Assembly: GCF_000527095.1 (NCBI RefSeq)
Contig: NZ_AZUN01000001.1
Location: 2,294,001-2,358,000 of the forward strand
Direction of reading: 5' to 3'
Source: Methylomicrobium lacus LW14
GTDB taxonomy: Bacteria; Pseudomonadota; Gammaproteobacteria; Methylococcales; Methylomonadaceae
Length of the DNA stretch: 64,000 nt
Positions within the stretch are counted from its first letter, which is position 1; every line of letters begins with the position of its first letter. Below are positions 41,842-50,458 of the stretch, in pieces. The notes beneath the pieces are model-generated. The model made no database searches. It worked only from the letters and a program-made list of their open reading frames with translations, and was not told the origin of the DNA. The translations under genes were made by a program, and so were the position numbers.

Positions 41842-42580
41842 ACAATTTTTCCTGTTTTACCTGTGATTCAGAGTGTCTTTCGCCGATGGGCGGTTATCTT
41901 GTGGCGCACGATGACTGCAATCATTCCCCGGTATCGAGCGTTTGAACCGCCCGAAAAAGGCGACGATTCCGACGGCCTTCGCAGCAAATGTCATTCGTAA
42001 CGGGGATTAGGGCGAATTATGTTCCCGTGCTGAGGAGGCGGACTGGTCTAAAGCAATGTGTGCAATAAAGCATACGGTTACCAGGCCTTGGCCGGCATGA
42101 GGCGGCCGCCAATCATTTCCTTCCTGGACTGTAGCTATTTAGGGTTAGGGATGTGAGATGGTAAGGGTGCGGGAGTGTCGAAAACGGGATCTCCTGACGC
42201 CCATTAGGCCGCCCTGTAAACCCATACATCGATATATAGGACGCTCATGGTCAATAGCGTCATCATTCGGGTATGAAGAAAGAGGCGCCGGGAAAAGGGA
42301 AAATCGAGATACGGAGCCACGCCGATCGGAGTTCGGACACTCACAGCGCCAACGGCTTAAAGGTTTTCTCGTGAAGACGGATATTCCGGCCTGGCAAACT
42401 TACCGGGCACACATCCGCCCATCCCAAAAATGTTTTGACCAAGAACAGAATACGGTGGCCACCCTTCGCCTAAGGAAACAGAAAAGGCCTATTTTTGCTG
42501 CCGATTTGAGACTTCGATGGAAACCCCGTCACCCTCTACCCAAGCGCGCGCTAATCCCTTCTCAGCGTGACGCTCTCCGG
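41842..42580. other. 739-base gap between mbtH and the NRPS gene
   Basis: Genes of an NRPS operon are normally close, but here 739 bases separate mbtH from the synthetase on the same strand. No frame has a plausible ribosome site together with family-like content. It may hold a separate NRPS promoter, a long leader, or the remains of a deleted gene. Confidence 0.5.
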
Positions 42581-42808
42581 CTATCGTTCCGCATTTTCAG
42601 CGGCATCCCCCTGTCGGCGGAGACTGAGGGGGCGCATATCGGTCCATGCTTCTTTGATGTAGGCCAGACAGGCTTCTTTATTTCCGCTCTTGCCGACTGC
42701 CTGCCAACCGTCCGGAATATCCTTGAAATCCGGCCAGATTGAATATTGCTCTTCGCGGTTAACAACGACCTCATAGGTCGTCCGGTCCTCTTCTTTGTCC
42801 CGACTCAT
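42581..42808 (-). CDS. MbtH-like protein (NRPS adenylation-domain partner)
   Basis: The protein has 75 residues. The core reads VVVNREEQYSIWP, then IPDGWQAVGKSGNKEACL and YIKEAWTDMRPLSLR. These carry the conserved NxExQYSxWP, GW and the three-tryptophan set (SIWP, DGW, EAWTDMRP) of MbtH proteins. They bind and activate A domains. AAGGAA lies about seven bases upstream of the ATG. It is the nearest gene upstream of the NRPS on the same strand and is very probably its partner. Several Fur-box-like palindromes lie within 470 bases upstream, suggesting iron control of this unit. Confidence 0.93.
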   Translation of the reverse strand: MSRDKEEDRTTYEVVVNREEQYSIWPDFKDIPDGWQAVGKSGNKEACLAYIKEAWTDMRPLSLRRQGDAAENAER

Positions 42809-42941
42809 ACACTGTTTCCTTTTTCGTAATCAAATCTTGCGCTGACGCTTACACAGGCACGAAATCCCTTGCTCCGCCCTGACAGGAGACAGCCTGGATA
42901 TGTTAGTTAGAAATGGCCGTTCTGCATTGCCTGCAATACGC

Positions 42942-42956
42942 TGATACTCGTTATCA
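42942..42956. promoter_or_regulatory. Fur-box-like palindrome 1
   Basis: TGATACTCGTTATCA agrees with the 7-1-7 Fur consensus TGATAATNATTATCA at 12 of 14 defined positions. It is 134 bases upstream of the mbtH start. Confidence 0.6.
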
Positions 42957-43153
42957 CGGATCGCCGAATCCGGCTGAACGGAATGGTTATCCCGACTCAC
43001 CGCACCTGGATACCACCTGGCAAACAAAAATACATACCGCTTATGATACGGGCTTTTTTTTACAACTCGATGAAATCTGTTATCCGCTACCGATAGAAAG
43101 CAGTTGGGATACGTTAGTTAAGAAGGCCTGTTTCGGCATTGGCAGGAACACTC

Positions 43154-43168
43154 TGATACTCGTTATCA
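43154..43168. promoter_or_regulatory. Fur-box-like palindrome 2
   Basis: The same 15 bases as box 1, in the second duplicate copy. Preservation of this block while the surrounding repeat diverged supports a function. Confidence 0.55.
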
Positions 43169-43254
43169 CGGCTCACCCGACCTGTCTGAATGTGATCGAT
43201 TTCGGCAGTTAACCAGCGCTTTTCTTAACTGGTTATTAAACTGACAAACAAAAG

Positions 43255-43269
43255 GGATAATGCTTATGA
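43255..43269. promoter_or_regulatory. Fur-box-like palindrome 3
   Basis: GGATAATGCTTATGA agrees with TGATAATNATTATCA at 11 of 14 positions. Its counterpart in the other copy (43032-43046) is much weaker. It lies about 220 bases from the 3' end of hflC and most likely serves the mbtH-NRPS side. Confidence 0.4.
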
Positions 43270-43489
43270 TACTGGCTTTCCCAGCTTAAGTGCTTAACCG
43301 AAAGTTAACGGGCGCTAAAAAATTAGATCCAGCGCTGTTTTCATCGAAAACATGCCCGGGTTGACTTGGCGTGAATGATTTGAAGGGCGGCGTCGTATTG
43401 TTTTTACGCCGCGCCGGGCGGGCCGGATGCAACGCAGCGGAATCGGGATCATCGCAACCCGCGCCCGCAGCGTCACATCCGGCGGCAGG

Positions 43490-44458
43490 CTACGGCCGCT
43501 TCTGCTCGCCCCGTTTGAGCAATTCGAACACATCGCTGTTGGTCGACAGCACGATGGTGGCGTCTTTGTTCAGAATCTTGCGGTAGGTTTCCATGCTCTT
43601 GGTAAACTTGAAGAATTCGGCCGCTTCGGGGTTTTGTGTATAGGCCTGGGCATAGACTTCGGTCGCTTTGGCATCGGCCTCGCCGTGAATCTGCTGTATC
43701 TTTTTATAAGCGGCCGATTCGATTTCGTTGATGTCGCGCTCTTTCTTGCCGTTGATGCGCGCGGCTTCGCCCTCGCCTTCGGAGCGGAAGCGCTGGGCGA
43801 TTTGCAGGCGTTCGCTGATCATCCGCTGATAAATCCGCTCCAGCACTTGCTGGTTGTAATTGATCCGTTTGAAGCGCACGTCGAGCAGTTCGATGCCGAA
43901 TTCGGCCAGTTTCGGCTGGGCGGCATGAAAGACATCCTGTTCGATCCGCGCCCGTCCGAACTGGATCGGGCGCAGCACGCCCAGCGTGCCTTCGCCCGCC
44001 GCGACGGCCAGGGTTTCGTCTCGCATCGGCGTCCGTTCCTTGTCGGTGCGCACGACTTCGATCAATTCATGGCGGGCGATCGCGGTGCGCGTCTCGCTGC
44101 CGAGAATGTCCTCGAGCCGGGATTGCGCGCTGCGCTCGTCGCGAAGACGCAGGTAATAACGCATCGGATCGGTAATCCGCCAGCGGGCGAAGGTATCGAC
44201 CTGAATGTAAGTCTTGTCCTTCGTGGACATCTCGACCAGCGGCCCGTCCCAGGCCAGATAGCGCTTGTCGAAACGATTCACGTCCTGGACGAACGGCAAT
44301 TTGAAGTGCAGGCCGGGCTCGATGATCGGATCGCCGACCGGCCTGCCGAATTGCGTGATGATCACCTGCTCGGCCTGATTGACCGTATAGGCCGACAGCA
44401 ACAGCAGTAGCAGCGCAATCGCCGCGCCAATTGAAATCAGGGTTTTGGAATGGATCAT
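43490..44458 (-). CDS. hflC: HflC, membrane protease FtsH modulator
   Basis: The protein has 322 residues. A single N-terminal membrane helix (ISIGAAIALLLLLLSAYTV) precedes a band-7/SPFH domain facing the periplasm: VNQAEQVIITQFGRPVG, EPGLHFKLPFVQDVNRFDKRYL, and the ARWRITDPMRYYLRL segment. A long coiled-coil tail (ARINGKKERDINEIESAAYKKIQQIHGEADAK) follows. HflC with HflK forms a large complex around FtsH and controls degradation of membrane and regulatory proteins. It overlaps the end of hflK (ATGA) and is co-translated with it. Confidence 0.95.
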   Translation of the reverse strand: MIHSKTLISIGAAIALLLLLLSAYTVNQAEQVIITQFGRPVGDPIIEPGLHFKLPFVQDVNRFDKRYLAWDGPLVEMSTKDKTYIQVDTFARWRITDPMRYYLRLRDERSAQSRLEDILGSETRTAIARHELIEVVRTDKERTPMRDETLAVAAGEGTLGVLRPIQFGRARIEQDVFHAAQPKLAEFGIELLDVRFKRINYNQQVLERIYQRMISERLQIAQRFRSEGEGEAARINGKKERDINEIESAAYKKIQQIHGEADAKATEVYAQAYTQNPEAAEFFKFTKSMETYRKILNKDATIVLSTNSDVFELLKRGEQKRP

Positions 44459-45435
44459 TTTCCTGCCTCCAGTGCCGTGGCCGGGAAAGGCAGCATCGGC
44501 AAGATCTGCTGCACGGTATCGTCAACGATGATCTGCTGCCGGGCCTGGGGCAGCACTTGGCCCAGGGTTTCGAGATAGATGCGGGCGCGGGTGACCGACG
44601 GCGCCTTTATGTATTGCTCCAGCACCGAGGTGAAGGCATTGGCATCGCCTTCGGCCTCGTTGATGCGCTTGAAGCGGTAGCCCTCGGCGGCCTGAATCCT
44701 TTGATCGGCCTCGCCGCGCGCCCGCGGCACCGCCTTGTTGTACTCGCCGTTCGCGATGTTGATCATGTTCTCGCGGTCCTGCTGCGCCCTATTCACTTCG
44801 TTGAACGAGGACTGCACCGGCAGCGGCGGATTCACGTTTTTCAATTGCACCTGGTTGATCGTCACGCCGAGCTGATAACGCTTGGCCAACTCGCGCATAC
44901 GCTGCAGCACGCGGTCCTCGATCTCCTGCCGCCCGATCGTGATGATCTCATCGACGGTACGGTCGCCGACAACTTCCCGCATCATCGCTTCGGAAAGATC
45001 ACGCAAGGTCAGGCCGGGATCGCGCACATCGAACAAATATTTCTCCGGCTCGGTGATCCGGTATTGCACGATCCATTCGACCAGCGCCGAATTCAGGTCG
45101 CCGGTCACCATCGATTTTTCGAGTTCGGGCTCATCGCCTATCTGATCGGGGTTCGAATAGCCGGGCGTGAAAAATCCGAATTCAAGCTTTTGCTGGCGTT
45201 GCGTCGGCACTTCGACGATTTTATCGACGCCGAATGGAATCTTGAAATGCAGCCCCGGCGGCACCTTGTTGATATATTTGCCGAAGCGCAACACGATGCC
45301 TTCGGACTCGGCCGGAATCGTGAAAAAAGACGACCATAGCCCGATCAACACAAAAAAAATCAAGGCCAGAAACGGCAGCGATACCGGCAGCTTGGGTTCC
45401 GGCAGACGCTCCCACACGGTGTTCGAGTACTCCAT
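44455..45435 (-). CDS. hflK: HflK, membrane protease FtsH modulator
   Basis: The protein has 326 residues. The N-terminal helix (LPFLALIFFVLIGLWSSFFTI) is followed by the SPFH domain: GIVLRFGKYINKVPPGLHFKIPFGVDKI, IVQYRITEPEKYLFDVRDP and MREVVGDRTVDEI. The C-terminal coiled coil contains ARGEADQRIQAAEGYRFKRINEAEGDANAF. The usual Gly-rich N-terminal extension of HflK in enterobacteria is short here. It pairs with hflC just downstream. The start at 45435 follows GAGAGGAACTGC-like bases (GAGGAACTGCT before ATG). A candidate operator lies about 60 bases upstream. Confidence 0.94.
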   Translation of the reverse strand: MEYSNTVWERLPEPKLPVSLPFLALIFFVLIGLWSSFFTIPAESEGIVLRFGKYINKVPPGLHFKIPFGVDKIVEVPTQRQQKLEFGFFTPGYSNPDQIGDEPELEKSMVTGDLNSALVEWIVQYRITEPEKYLFDVRDPGLTLRDLSEAMMREVVGDRTVDEIITIGRQEIEDRVLQRMRELAKRYQLGVTINQVQLKNVNPPLPVQSSFNEVNRAQQDRENMINIANGEYNKAVPRARGEADQRIQAAEGYRFKRINEAEGDANAFTSVLEQYIKAPSVTRARIYLETLGQVLPQARQQIIVDDTVQQILPMLPFPATALEAGK

Positions 45436-45492
45436 AGCAGTTCCTCTCGTTTGAAATCAGATTTCGGTTAAGCATTCACTAAACTTTAATTT

Positions 45493-45510
45493 GTTATACT
45501 AGTCAATAAC
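45493..45510. promoter_or_regulatory. Palindromic candidate operator between hflK and the GntR gene
   Basis: GTTATACTAGTCAATAAC has inverted GTTAT/ATAAC ends and a central ACTAGT palindrome, like HutC/UTRA-type GntR operators (TATACTAGTATA form). It sits in the 226-base divergent intergenic region (45436-45661), 58 bases from hflK. Confidence 0.35.
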
Positions 45511-45661
45511 TTACATTTAACAAGAGCCATCAGGCCGCATAAATGCTCAAAAAATAAACGCCGGCGAACCTAAAAATCAAACGTCCAAAGCCAGCTTTTA
45601 TTTACCTGATCCTTGCTGATAATGGCATAAGCTCTGCCAAATTGATATAGGTGACTAAATT

Positions 45662-46471
45662 ATGACCCTAGGCTATTCGCCTCAAAAAAACGACCCAGTC
45701 ACCGATTTGATCAAGCGCTTGCAGCTCAACGAGCAGAGTTCGGAGCCTTATTATTTGCAACTCAAACGGCAGTTGCATGCGATGATCGAAGGCGGCGTCC
45801 TGGAGTCGGGCGTGAACCTGCCTTCCGAGCGGACGCTGGCGGAAGCGATGCGGGTCAGCCGGACCACGGTCAAGCGGTGTTATGACGAATTGCGCTCCAA
45901 TTGCTTGCTGAGCACGCATGGGCGCGGCGGCACCGTCGTACAGGCGCCGCCGCGCGCTAATTCGGCAACGGGACGCCTGAAGGGGCTTACCGAAGAAATG
46001 CGCGAACAGGGTAAAACCTCCTCGACCCGGGTGCTGCACTGCGAGGTGGTCAGCGAACGCACGATCGCCTGCCTGTTCAAGAGACCGTCGGTGGCGCCGT
46101 TGCTGCGTCTGGTGCGTGTGCGCATGGCCGACGGCGTGCCGGTGACCCGCGAGGTCGCCTGGTACGACTTAACCGCCGCGCCGGCGCTGGAAGACTGGGA
46201 CACCCTCGGCTCCGTCTATGCCTTTTTGCAGGATCACTGCGGCATTGCGCTGGTGCGCGCCGCTCAGTCGATCGAAGCGGTGATGAGTACGCCCGAGGAA
46301 TCCGAAGTCTTCGGCTTCGAGCAGCCGAGCCCCTGCCTGCTGTTGAAACGTCACACCTATTCGGCCGCGAATCAATTGATCGAGTATGTCGAAGGCACCT
46401 TTCGCGGCGACTCCTACGTCTATAAAGTCAATCTCGGCCCCTTGCCGCCGGCTCCCGTTTTGATCAAGTAA
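45662..46471 (+). CDS. GntR-family transcriptional regulator with UTRA ligand domain (HutC subfamily)
   Basis: The protein has 269 residues. Residues 25-95 form the winged helix: EPYYLQLKRQLHAMIEGGVLESGVNLPSERTLAEAMRVSRTTVKRCYDELR, with a GRGGTVV wing. The UTRA domain (about 110-265) follows: LLRLVRVRMADGVPVTREVAWYD, and the QSIEAVMSTPEESEVFGFEQPSPCLLLKRHTY block. UTRA regulators respond to small metabolites such as histidine derivatives, sugars or phosphonates; the ligand here is unknown. It is divergent from hflKC and convergent with the SPW protein, so it may regulate itself and possibly hflKC. The start is a plain ATG with a modest ribosome site. Confidence 0.88.
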   Translation: MTLGYSPQKNDPVTDLIKRLQLNEQSSEPYYLQLKRQLHAMIEGGVLESGVNLPSERTLAEAMRVSRTTVKRCYDELRSNCLLSTHGRGGTVVQAPPRANSATGRLKGLTEEMREQGKTSSTRVLHCEVVSERTIACLFKRPSVAPLLRLVRVRMADGVPVTREVAWYDLTAAPALEDWDTLGSVYAFLQDHCGIALVRAAQSIEAVMSTPEESEVFGFEQPSPCLLLKRHTYSAANQLIEYVEGTFRGDSYVYKVNLGPLPPAPVLIK

Positions 46472-46497
46472 AACAAGGCATCGAGGCGCTGTTTTTT

Positions 46498-46845
46498 TTA
46501 TGATGCCGCCTCGTAATCGGTCAACAAACCGACGACGATGATCACCGCACCGAGCAAGAAATAAAAACCGCGCGCGGCGCCTTCGAATCCGAGTAAAAAA
46601 GGCGCCAGCAATAACGCGGGACCGACGATTCTTTCGACCCAGCCGTGCAGACGGAAGGGCACCAGCTTGACGGCGCCCAAAGGAAAATCGGTGACCAGCG
46701 TCATCGCCAGATGGATAACCGCCAGCGCATAGGCCAGCATGCCGGCGACGCCGCCCAGCCCCAGCAACGAGGGCGCGAGCAGGAAGATGACGACGGTAGC
46801 ATAATCGATATAACCGTGAATCAGCGGATTGATGATCAGTTTCAT
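46498..46845 (-). CDS. SPW-repeat membrane protein
   Basis: The protein has 115 residues. The start at 46845 has a GAGGAG site seven bases upstream; a longer frame to 47016 is not supported by a ribosome site. Four hydrophobic helices are present: LIHGYIDYATVVIFLLAPSLLG, AGMLAYALAVIHLAMTLVTDFPLG, HGWVERIVGPALLLAPFLLGF and GFYFLLGAVIIVVGLLTDY. The HG(Y/W)xx(Y/R)..PxLLG repetition is the SPW-repeat pattern found in small inner-membrane proteins of unknown function. It ends 27 bases from the convergent GntR gene. No function is proposed. Confidence 0.78.
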   Translation of the reverse strand: MKLIINPLIHGYIDYATVVIFLLAPSLLGLGGVAGMLAYALAVIHLAMTLVTDFPLGAVKLVPFRLHGWVERIVGPALLLAPFLLGFEGAARGFYFLLGAVIIVVGLLTDYEAAS

Positions 46846-47052
46846 GATGTTCTCCTCGTTTATTAGCGAACCCGCATCGGCCCTCTCGCGCATCCTTCGC
46901 CAGCAAGCCGATACGGCAAGTTTTTCGGCGCTATTCTGCCGGCACTTTCCTTTGCATATCCAATGCCTTAACCCTCTCATGTTATGCAACCCCGTGCCGA
47001 CGACTGGTTTTGACAATGGCTCCGATTAAAGGTTGTTTTAAATTCCGAGCAC

Positions 47053-47089
47053 ACATAAAAAAAGCGCCACAAGGGCGCTTTTTTTATGT
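47053..47089. terminator. Strong bidirectional terminator
   Basis: A perfect 16-bp stem (arms ACATAAAAAAAGCGCC and GGCGCTTTTTTTATGT) closes a 5-base loop. A/T runs on both sides make it work in both directions. On the minus strand it ends the queF-psd transcript. Confidence 0.92.
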
Positions 47090-47102
47090 CGGCAAGTTGT
47101 CG

Positions 47103-47963
47103 TTACAACTTTTTGCCGATCATTTCTCCAAGCCTGACCGATTTGCCGGCCGCAAGGCTTTCGGTCCATGCCGCCCGGTCTTTGCCGAATAACACGATGA
47201 TCGTCGACCCCATGTTGAAACGGCCCATTTCCTCGCCGATTTGCAGCGTCGGCGCGCCGTTGTCGTAGCGCCAGCTTTGCACCGTGCTGACCGTCGGCGG
47301 CGTCACGACCCCATGCCAGACCGTTTCGACGCTCGATACGAAAATCGCGCCGACCAGCACCAAGGCCATCGGCCCCGCCTCGGTATCGAAAATCGCCGCG
47401 ACGCGCTCGTTGCGCGCAAACAGCCCCGGCACGACATTCGCGGTGGCGGTGTTCACGCTGAACAGGCGGCCTGGAATGTGCACCATCTCGCGCAGCGTGC
47501 CGGTCAGCGGCATGTGCAGGCGATGGTAATCTTTCGGCGACAGATAAATCGTCGAAAACACGCCGTCCTGAAACGGCGCGGCGCGTTCCGCGCTGCCGCC
47601 GAGCAGATCGACCGCGGTAAAACTTTTGCCCTTGGCTTGAAAGATCGTGCCGCCGCTGATCGCACCTGCCTGGCTGACCGCGCCGTCGGCAGGACAGGCG
47701 ATCGCATTCGGTGCGCTGGTCAACGGCCGGATGCCGGGTTTCAACTCGCGCGTGAAAAAATGATTGAAGCTTTTATAGGCTTCGATATTCGATTCGAACG
47801 CTTCGTCCATATTGACGCCGTAATGGCGGACGATCTGCCGGATGAAGAAATTCTTCCAGGCGACGTTTTTCGAATGCGTGAGCCGGCTCATCAGCCGCGA
47901 CAAAGTATGCTGCGGCAGCAGATATTGCGGCAGCGTGGTCAGCGTGTCTTTGATCATCGTCAT
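47103..47963 (-). CDS. psd: Phosphatidylserine decarboxylase (proenzyme)
   Basis: The protein has 286 residues from ATG 47963. It converts phosphatidylserine to phosphatidylethanolamine at the inner membrane. FNHFFTRELKPGIRPL, CPADGAVSQ, YLSPKDYHRLHMPLTG (Asp/His of the catalytic triad), FSVNTATANVVPGLFARNERV and SSVETVWHG are the usual blocks. Self-cleavage occurs at GS in GRFNMGSTIIVLF, giving a pyruvoyl group; Met replaces the usual Leu of LGST. The C-terminal extension of the E. coli enzyme is absent. It starts two bases after queF and is probably translated with it. An alternative ATG lies six bases downstream. Confidence 0.95.
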   Translation of the reverse strand: MTMIKDTLTTLPQYLLPQHTLSRLMSRLTHSKNVAWKNFFIRQIVRHYGVNMDEAFESNIEAYKSFNHFFTRELKPGIRPLTSAPNAIACPADGAVSQAGAISGGTIFQAKGKSFTAVDLLGGSAERAAPFQDGVFSTIYLSPKDYHRLHMPLTGTLREMVHIPGRLFSVNTATANVVPGLFARNERVAAIFDTEAGPMALVLVGAIFVSSVETVWHGVVTPPTVSTVQSWRYDNGAPTLQIGEEMGRFNMGSTIIVLFGKDRAAWTESLAAGKSVRLGEMIGKKL

Positions 47964-47965
47964 GT

Positions 47966-48355
47966 TCAGGGCAGATGCACCGGCTGCGGCGCCTGCCACT
48001 CAGGATTGCGATGCTCGGCGACGACCGTCGTATAGATGCCGCCGCGCACATTGAACTCGGCGCGCACGCGCAGGAAATTCGGCTGAATCGCGGCGACGAT
48101 GTCGTTCAGGATTTGATTGGTCACCGCTTCATGAAAGGCGCCCTGATCGCGGAACGTCCAGATATACAGCTTCAGCGCCTTCAGTTCGACGCAGGCCGCC
48201 GCCGGCACATATTCGAGGCGGATAGTCGCGAAATCGGGCTGGCCGGTTTTCGGACACAAACAGGTGAATTCGGGGATGTCGATACGGATCGTGTAGTCCC
48301 GGCCGGGCTCGGGGTTGACGAAGGTTTCGAGGTCTTTGCTGGGTTTTGTGCTCAT
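47966..48355 (-). CDS. queF: NADPH-dependent 7-cyano-7-deazaguanine reductase QueF (short type)
   Basis: The protein has 129 residues, the single-domain QueF type. It reduces preQ0 to preQ1 in queuosine synthesis. The active-site cysteine is in PEFTCLCPKTGQPDF, and the QueF motif ELKALKLYIW (variant of E(S/L)KS/AxK) follows. HEAVTNQILNDI and a late EFNVRGGIYTTVVAEHR complete the fold. Longer two-domain versions occur in E. coli. It heads a short unit with psd. Confidence 0.95.
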   Translation of the reverse strand: MSTKPSKDLETFVNPEPGRDYTIRIDIPEFTCLCPKTGQPDFATIRLEYVPAAACVELKALKLYIWTFRDQGAFHEAVTNQILNDIVAAIQPNFLRVRAEFNVRGGIYTTVVAEHRNPEWQAPQPVHLP

Positions 48356-48445
48356 TTAAAAAAGGGGAGTTGAATCAATAACCGCTTATTTTACCAGCAT
48401 CCGGGACAAAATGGCTGACTGGATCACTCGCGCGCCTCAATGCCG

Positions 48446-50413
48446 CTAAGCCTTGTCTTTGGACGCCTGCTTTTCCTGCGCGAAAAACGCCTGCACCTCC
48501 GCAATATCGCGGGAGCGTTTCATGGCCGGCACGCTGTCCAGAAATATCTGCCCGTAGGAGCGTTTCAGCAGGCGCGGGTCGCAGACCATCAGCACGCCGC
48601 GGTCGGTCACGTCTCGAATCAGCCGACCGATACCTTGCCTGAGCGCGATCACCGCGGCCGGCAATTGATATTCGAAAAACGGATTGCGGCCCGACTTCCG
48701 CATCGCCTCCATCCGCGCCTTCAACACCGGGTCGCCCGGGGACGCAAACGGCAGCTTGTCGATGATTACGCACGACAGCGCCTCGCCGCGCACGTCGACG
48801 CCTTCCCAGAAGCTTGCGGTGCCGAGCAGCACCGCATGCTCGGTCTTCGTGAACTGATCCAGCAGCGCGCCTTTCGGCCGGCTGCCCTGAATCAGCAGCG
48901 GATAGGGGATTTTATCCGCCAACAGTTCGGCGGCCTCTTTCAAGGCGCGGTGGCTGGTAAACAGAAAAAACGCCCGCCCCCGGCTCGCCTGCAAAACCGG
49001 CACCACGAAATCGACGATCATCGCGGTAAAATCCGGATGATCGGGCTTCGGCAGACCTTTCGGATGATAGAACAGCGACTGGCTCGCATAATCGAACGGG
49101 CTGTCCCAGCGCGCGTTGTCGGCATTGGCGACACCGAGACTGTTCGCGAAATGATCGAAGCTCTGCGCGACGCTCAAGGTCGCCGAGGTAAAGATCCATA
49201 CCGCCTTGCTGAGCTGCATGAAACTGCGGAATTCGGCGGCGATGTCGAGCGGCGTCCGGCTGAAGGTGACCGTTTTTCGATGCGTCTCATACCAGCGTAT
49301 CCATTTGCCGCCCGGCTCTTCGGAGATAACCTTCAACTGCTGCACCAGTTCCTCGGCGCGCTTGAAGCACGACTCCAGCCCCTTGCTTTTGACCGACGCC
49401 AGTTCGAGCTCTGCGGCCAGGCGCTGCAATTGCGCCAGAACATCCGCCAGGGCGCCGGTAATCTTCGGGTTGCTGTCGATGTCCCGCCATTCGCCGCGTT
49501 TCAGTTCGATGCCGAAGGCCAGGCGCAAGTCCTTGCTGCCGTGTTCGAGCTCTTCACAGGCGGCGCGCAAGGCCGGCATGTCGGTCGCGTCCTTGAAATA
49601 CTCGGTCAAGGCGTCAGCGGCCAGATCGTGCAATTGCTTGCTGCTGACGCTGATGCCCAAAAAATTGGATGCGGTATCGGCCAGCTGATGCGCCTCGTCG
49701 ACGATGATCACTTCGGCCTGCGGCAACAGTTCGCCGAAGCCGCCGTCGCGAATCGACCAGTCCGCGCACAGCAAGTGATGATTGACGACCAGAATTTCGG
49801 CCTCCTGCGCCTCTTTCCGGGCCTTGAACAGAAAACAGTCGGAATATTTTGGGCAATCCTGCCCGAGACAGTTATCGACGCTCGAAGTGGCCTGATACCA
49901 GACCGGATTCGCCTCGGCCACATCGGACATTTCGGCAATATCGCCGGTCTTCGTGCGCTTCGACCAGGACTTGATCTTGCTCAATGCATCCGCATCTTCC
50001 TTACTGAAACCGAAGGCGGAATTCAGCGAATTTTCGAGCCGGTAGCTGCACAGATAATTGCTGCGGCCTTTCAGCAGCGCGGCCAGAAACGGCGCCTTGA
50101 TCGCCTTGCGGATCACCGGCAGGTCCTTGTTGAACAACTGATCTTGCAGGTTTTTGGTGCCGGTCGAAATGATCACCTTTTGCCCCGACAAGATCGCCGG
50201 CGCCAGATAGGCAAAGGTCTTGCCGGTGCCGGTGCCGGCCTCCGCGATCAGATGCCGATGGGATTGAATCGCGGCCGCGATCGCCCTGGCCATTTCGATT
50301 TGCGGGTCGCGCGGCCGGAAGCCCTTGATTGTCTTGGCCAGGCCGCCTTCGCTGCTGAAAAATAATTCTAATTCGGTCACTCGGTTTTCAGGTTGTGCCC
50401 TGGACTCTGACAC
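48446..50413 (-). CDS. ATP-dependent DNA helicase, DinG/YoaA (XPD-like) family
   Basis: This 655-residue superfamily 2 helicase has Walker A AEAGTGTGKTFAYL (about residue 55), an iron-sulfur domain with Cys in LCSYRLE and DNCLGQDCPKYSDCF, Walker B VDEAHQLAD, and C-terminal motifs including SFWEGVDVRGEALS and QGIGRLIR. Such proteins unwind damaged or structured DNA (R-loops, G4) 5' to 3'. The size is closer to YoaA (636) than DinG (716), but the two cannot be told apart without alignment. The GTG start at 50413 has no strong ribosome site; an in-frame GTG at 50380 is also possible. Confidence 0.92.
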   Translation of the reverse strand: MSESRAQPENRVTELELFFSSEGGLAKTIKGFRPRDPQIEMARAIAAAIQSHRHLIAEAGTGTGKTFAYLAPAILSGQKVIISTGTKNLQDQLFNKDLPVIRKAIKAPFLAALLKGRSNYLCSYRLENSLNSAFGFSKEDADALSKIKSWSKRTKTGDIAEMSDVAEANPVWYQATSSVDNCLGQDCPKYSDCFLFKARKEAQEAEILVVNHHLLCADWSIRDGGFGELLPQAEVIIVDEAHQLADTASNFLGISVSSKQLHDLAADALTEYFKDATDMPALRAACEELEHGSKDLRLAFGIELKRGEWRDIDSNPKITGALADVLAQLQRLAAELELASVKSKGLESCFKRAEELVQQLKVISEEPGGKWIRWYETHRKTVTFSRTPLDIAAEFRSFMQLSKAVWIFTSATLSVAQSFDHFANSLGVANADNARWDSPFDYASQSLFYHPKGLPKPDHPDFTAMIVDFVVPVLQASRGRAFFLFTSHRALKEAAELLADKIPYPLLIQGSRPKGALLDQFTKTEHAVLLGTASFWEGVDVRGEALSCVIIDKLPFASPGDPVLKARMEAMRKSGRNPFFEYQLPAAVIALRQGIGRLIRDVTDRGVLMVCDPRLLKRSYGQIFLDSVPAMKRSRDIAEVQAFFAQEKQASKDKA

Positions 50414-50458
50414 TGTGATAAATAATGCATATAATAAGGCCGGTAAAGCCCCATCGTG

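Larger units (their letters stand above)
42896..43278. repeat. Tandem duplication of an upstream control segment, each with Fur-like boxes
   Basis: Two imperfect copies of about 160-170 bases (42896-43055 and 43107-43278) run in the same direction. Both contain a GGATA(T/C)GTTAGTTA start, a central TGATACTCGTTATCACGG and a downstream ACAAACAAAA ... GCTTATGATAC block. The middle parts have diverged. The offset is 211 to 222 bases. Confidence 0.75.

Noticed and set aside
42158..42742. A 194-codon plus-strand frame overlapping mbtH
   Set aside because: It overlaps the clear MbtH gene in antisense and shows no ribosome site or recognisable content.
46846..47016. N-terminal extension of the SPW-repeat protein
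   Set aside because: The strong GAGGAG ribosome site belongs to the ATG at 46845, and the extension is not hydrophobic or conserved-looking.
48440..50365. Long open frame opposite the DinG/YoaA-like helicase
   Set aside because: Antisense shadow; the helicase on the minus strand has full motifs and its frame covers the same bases.
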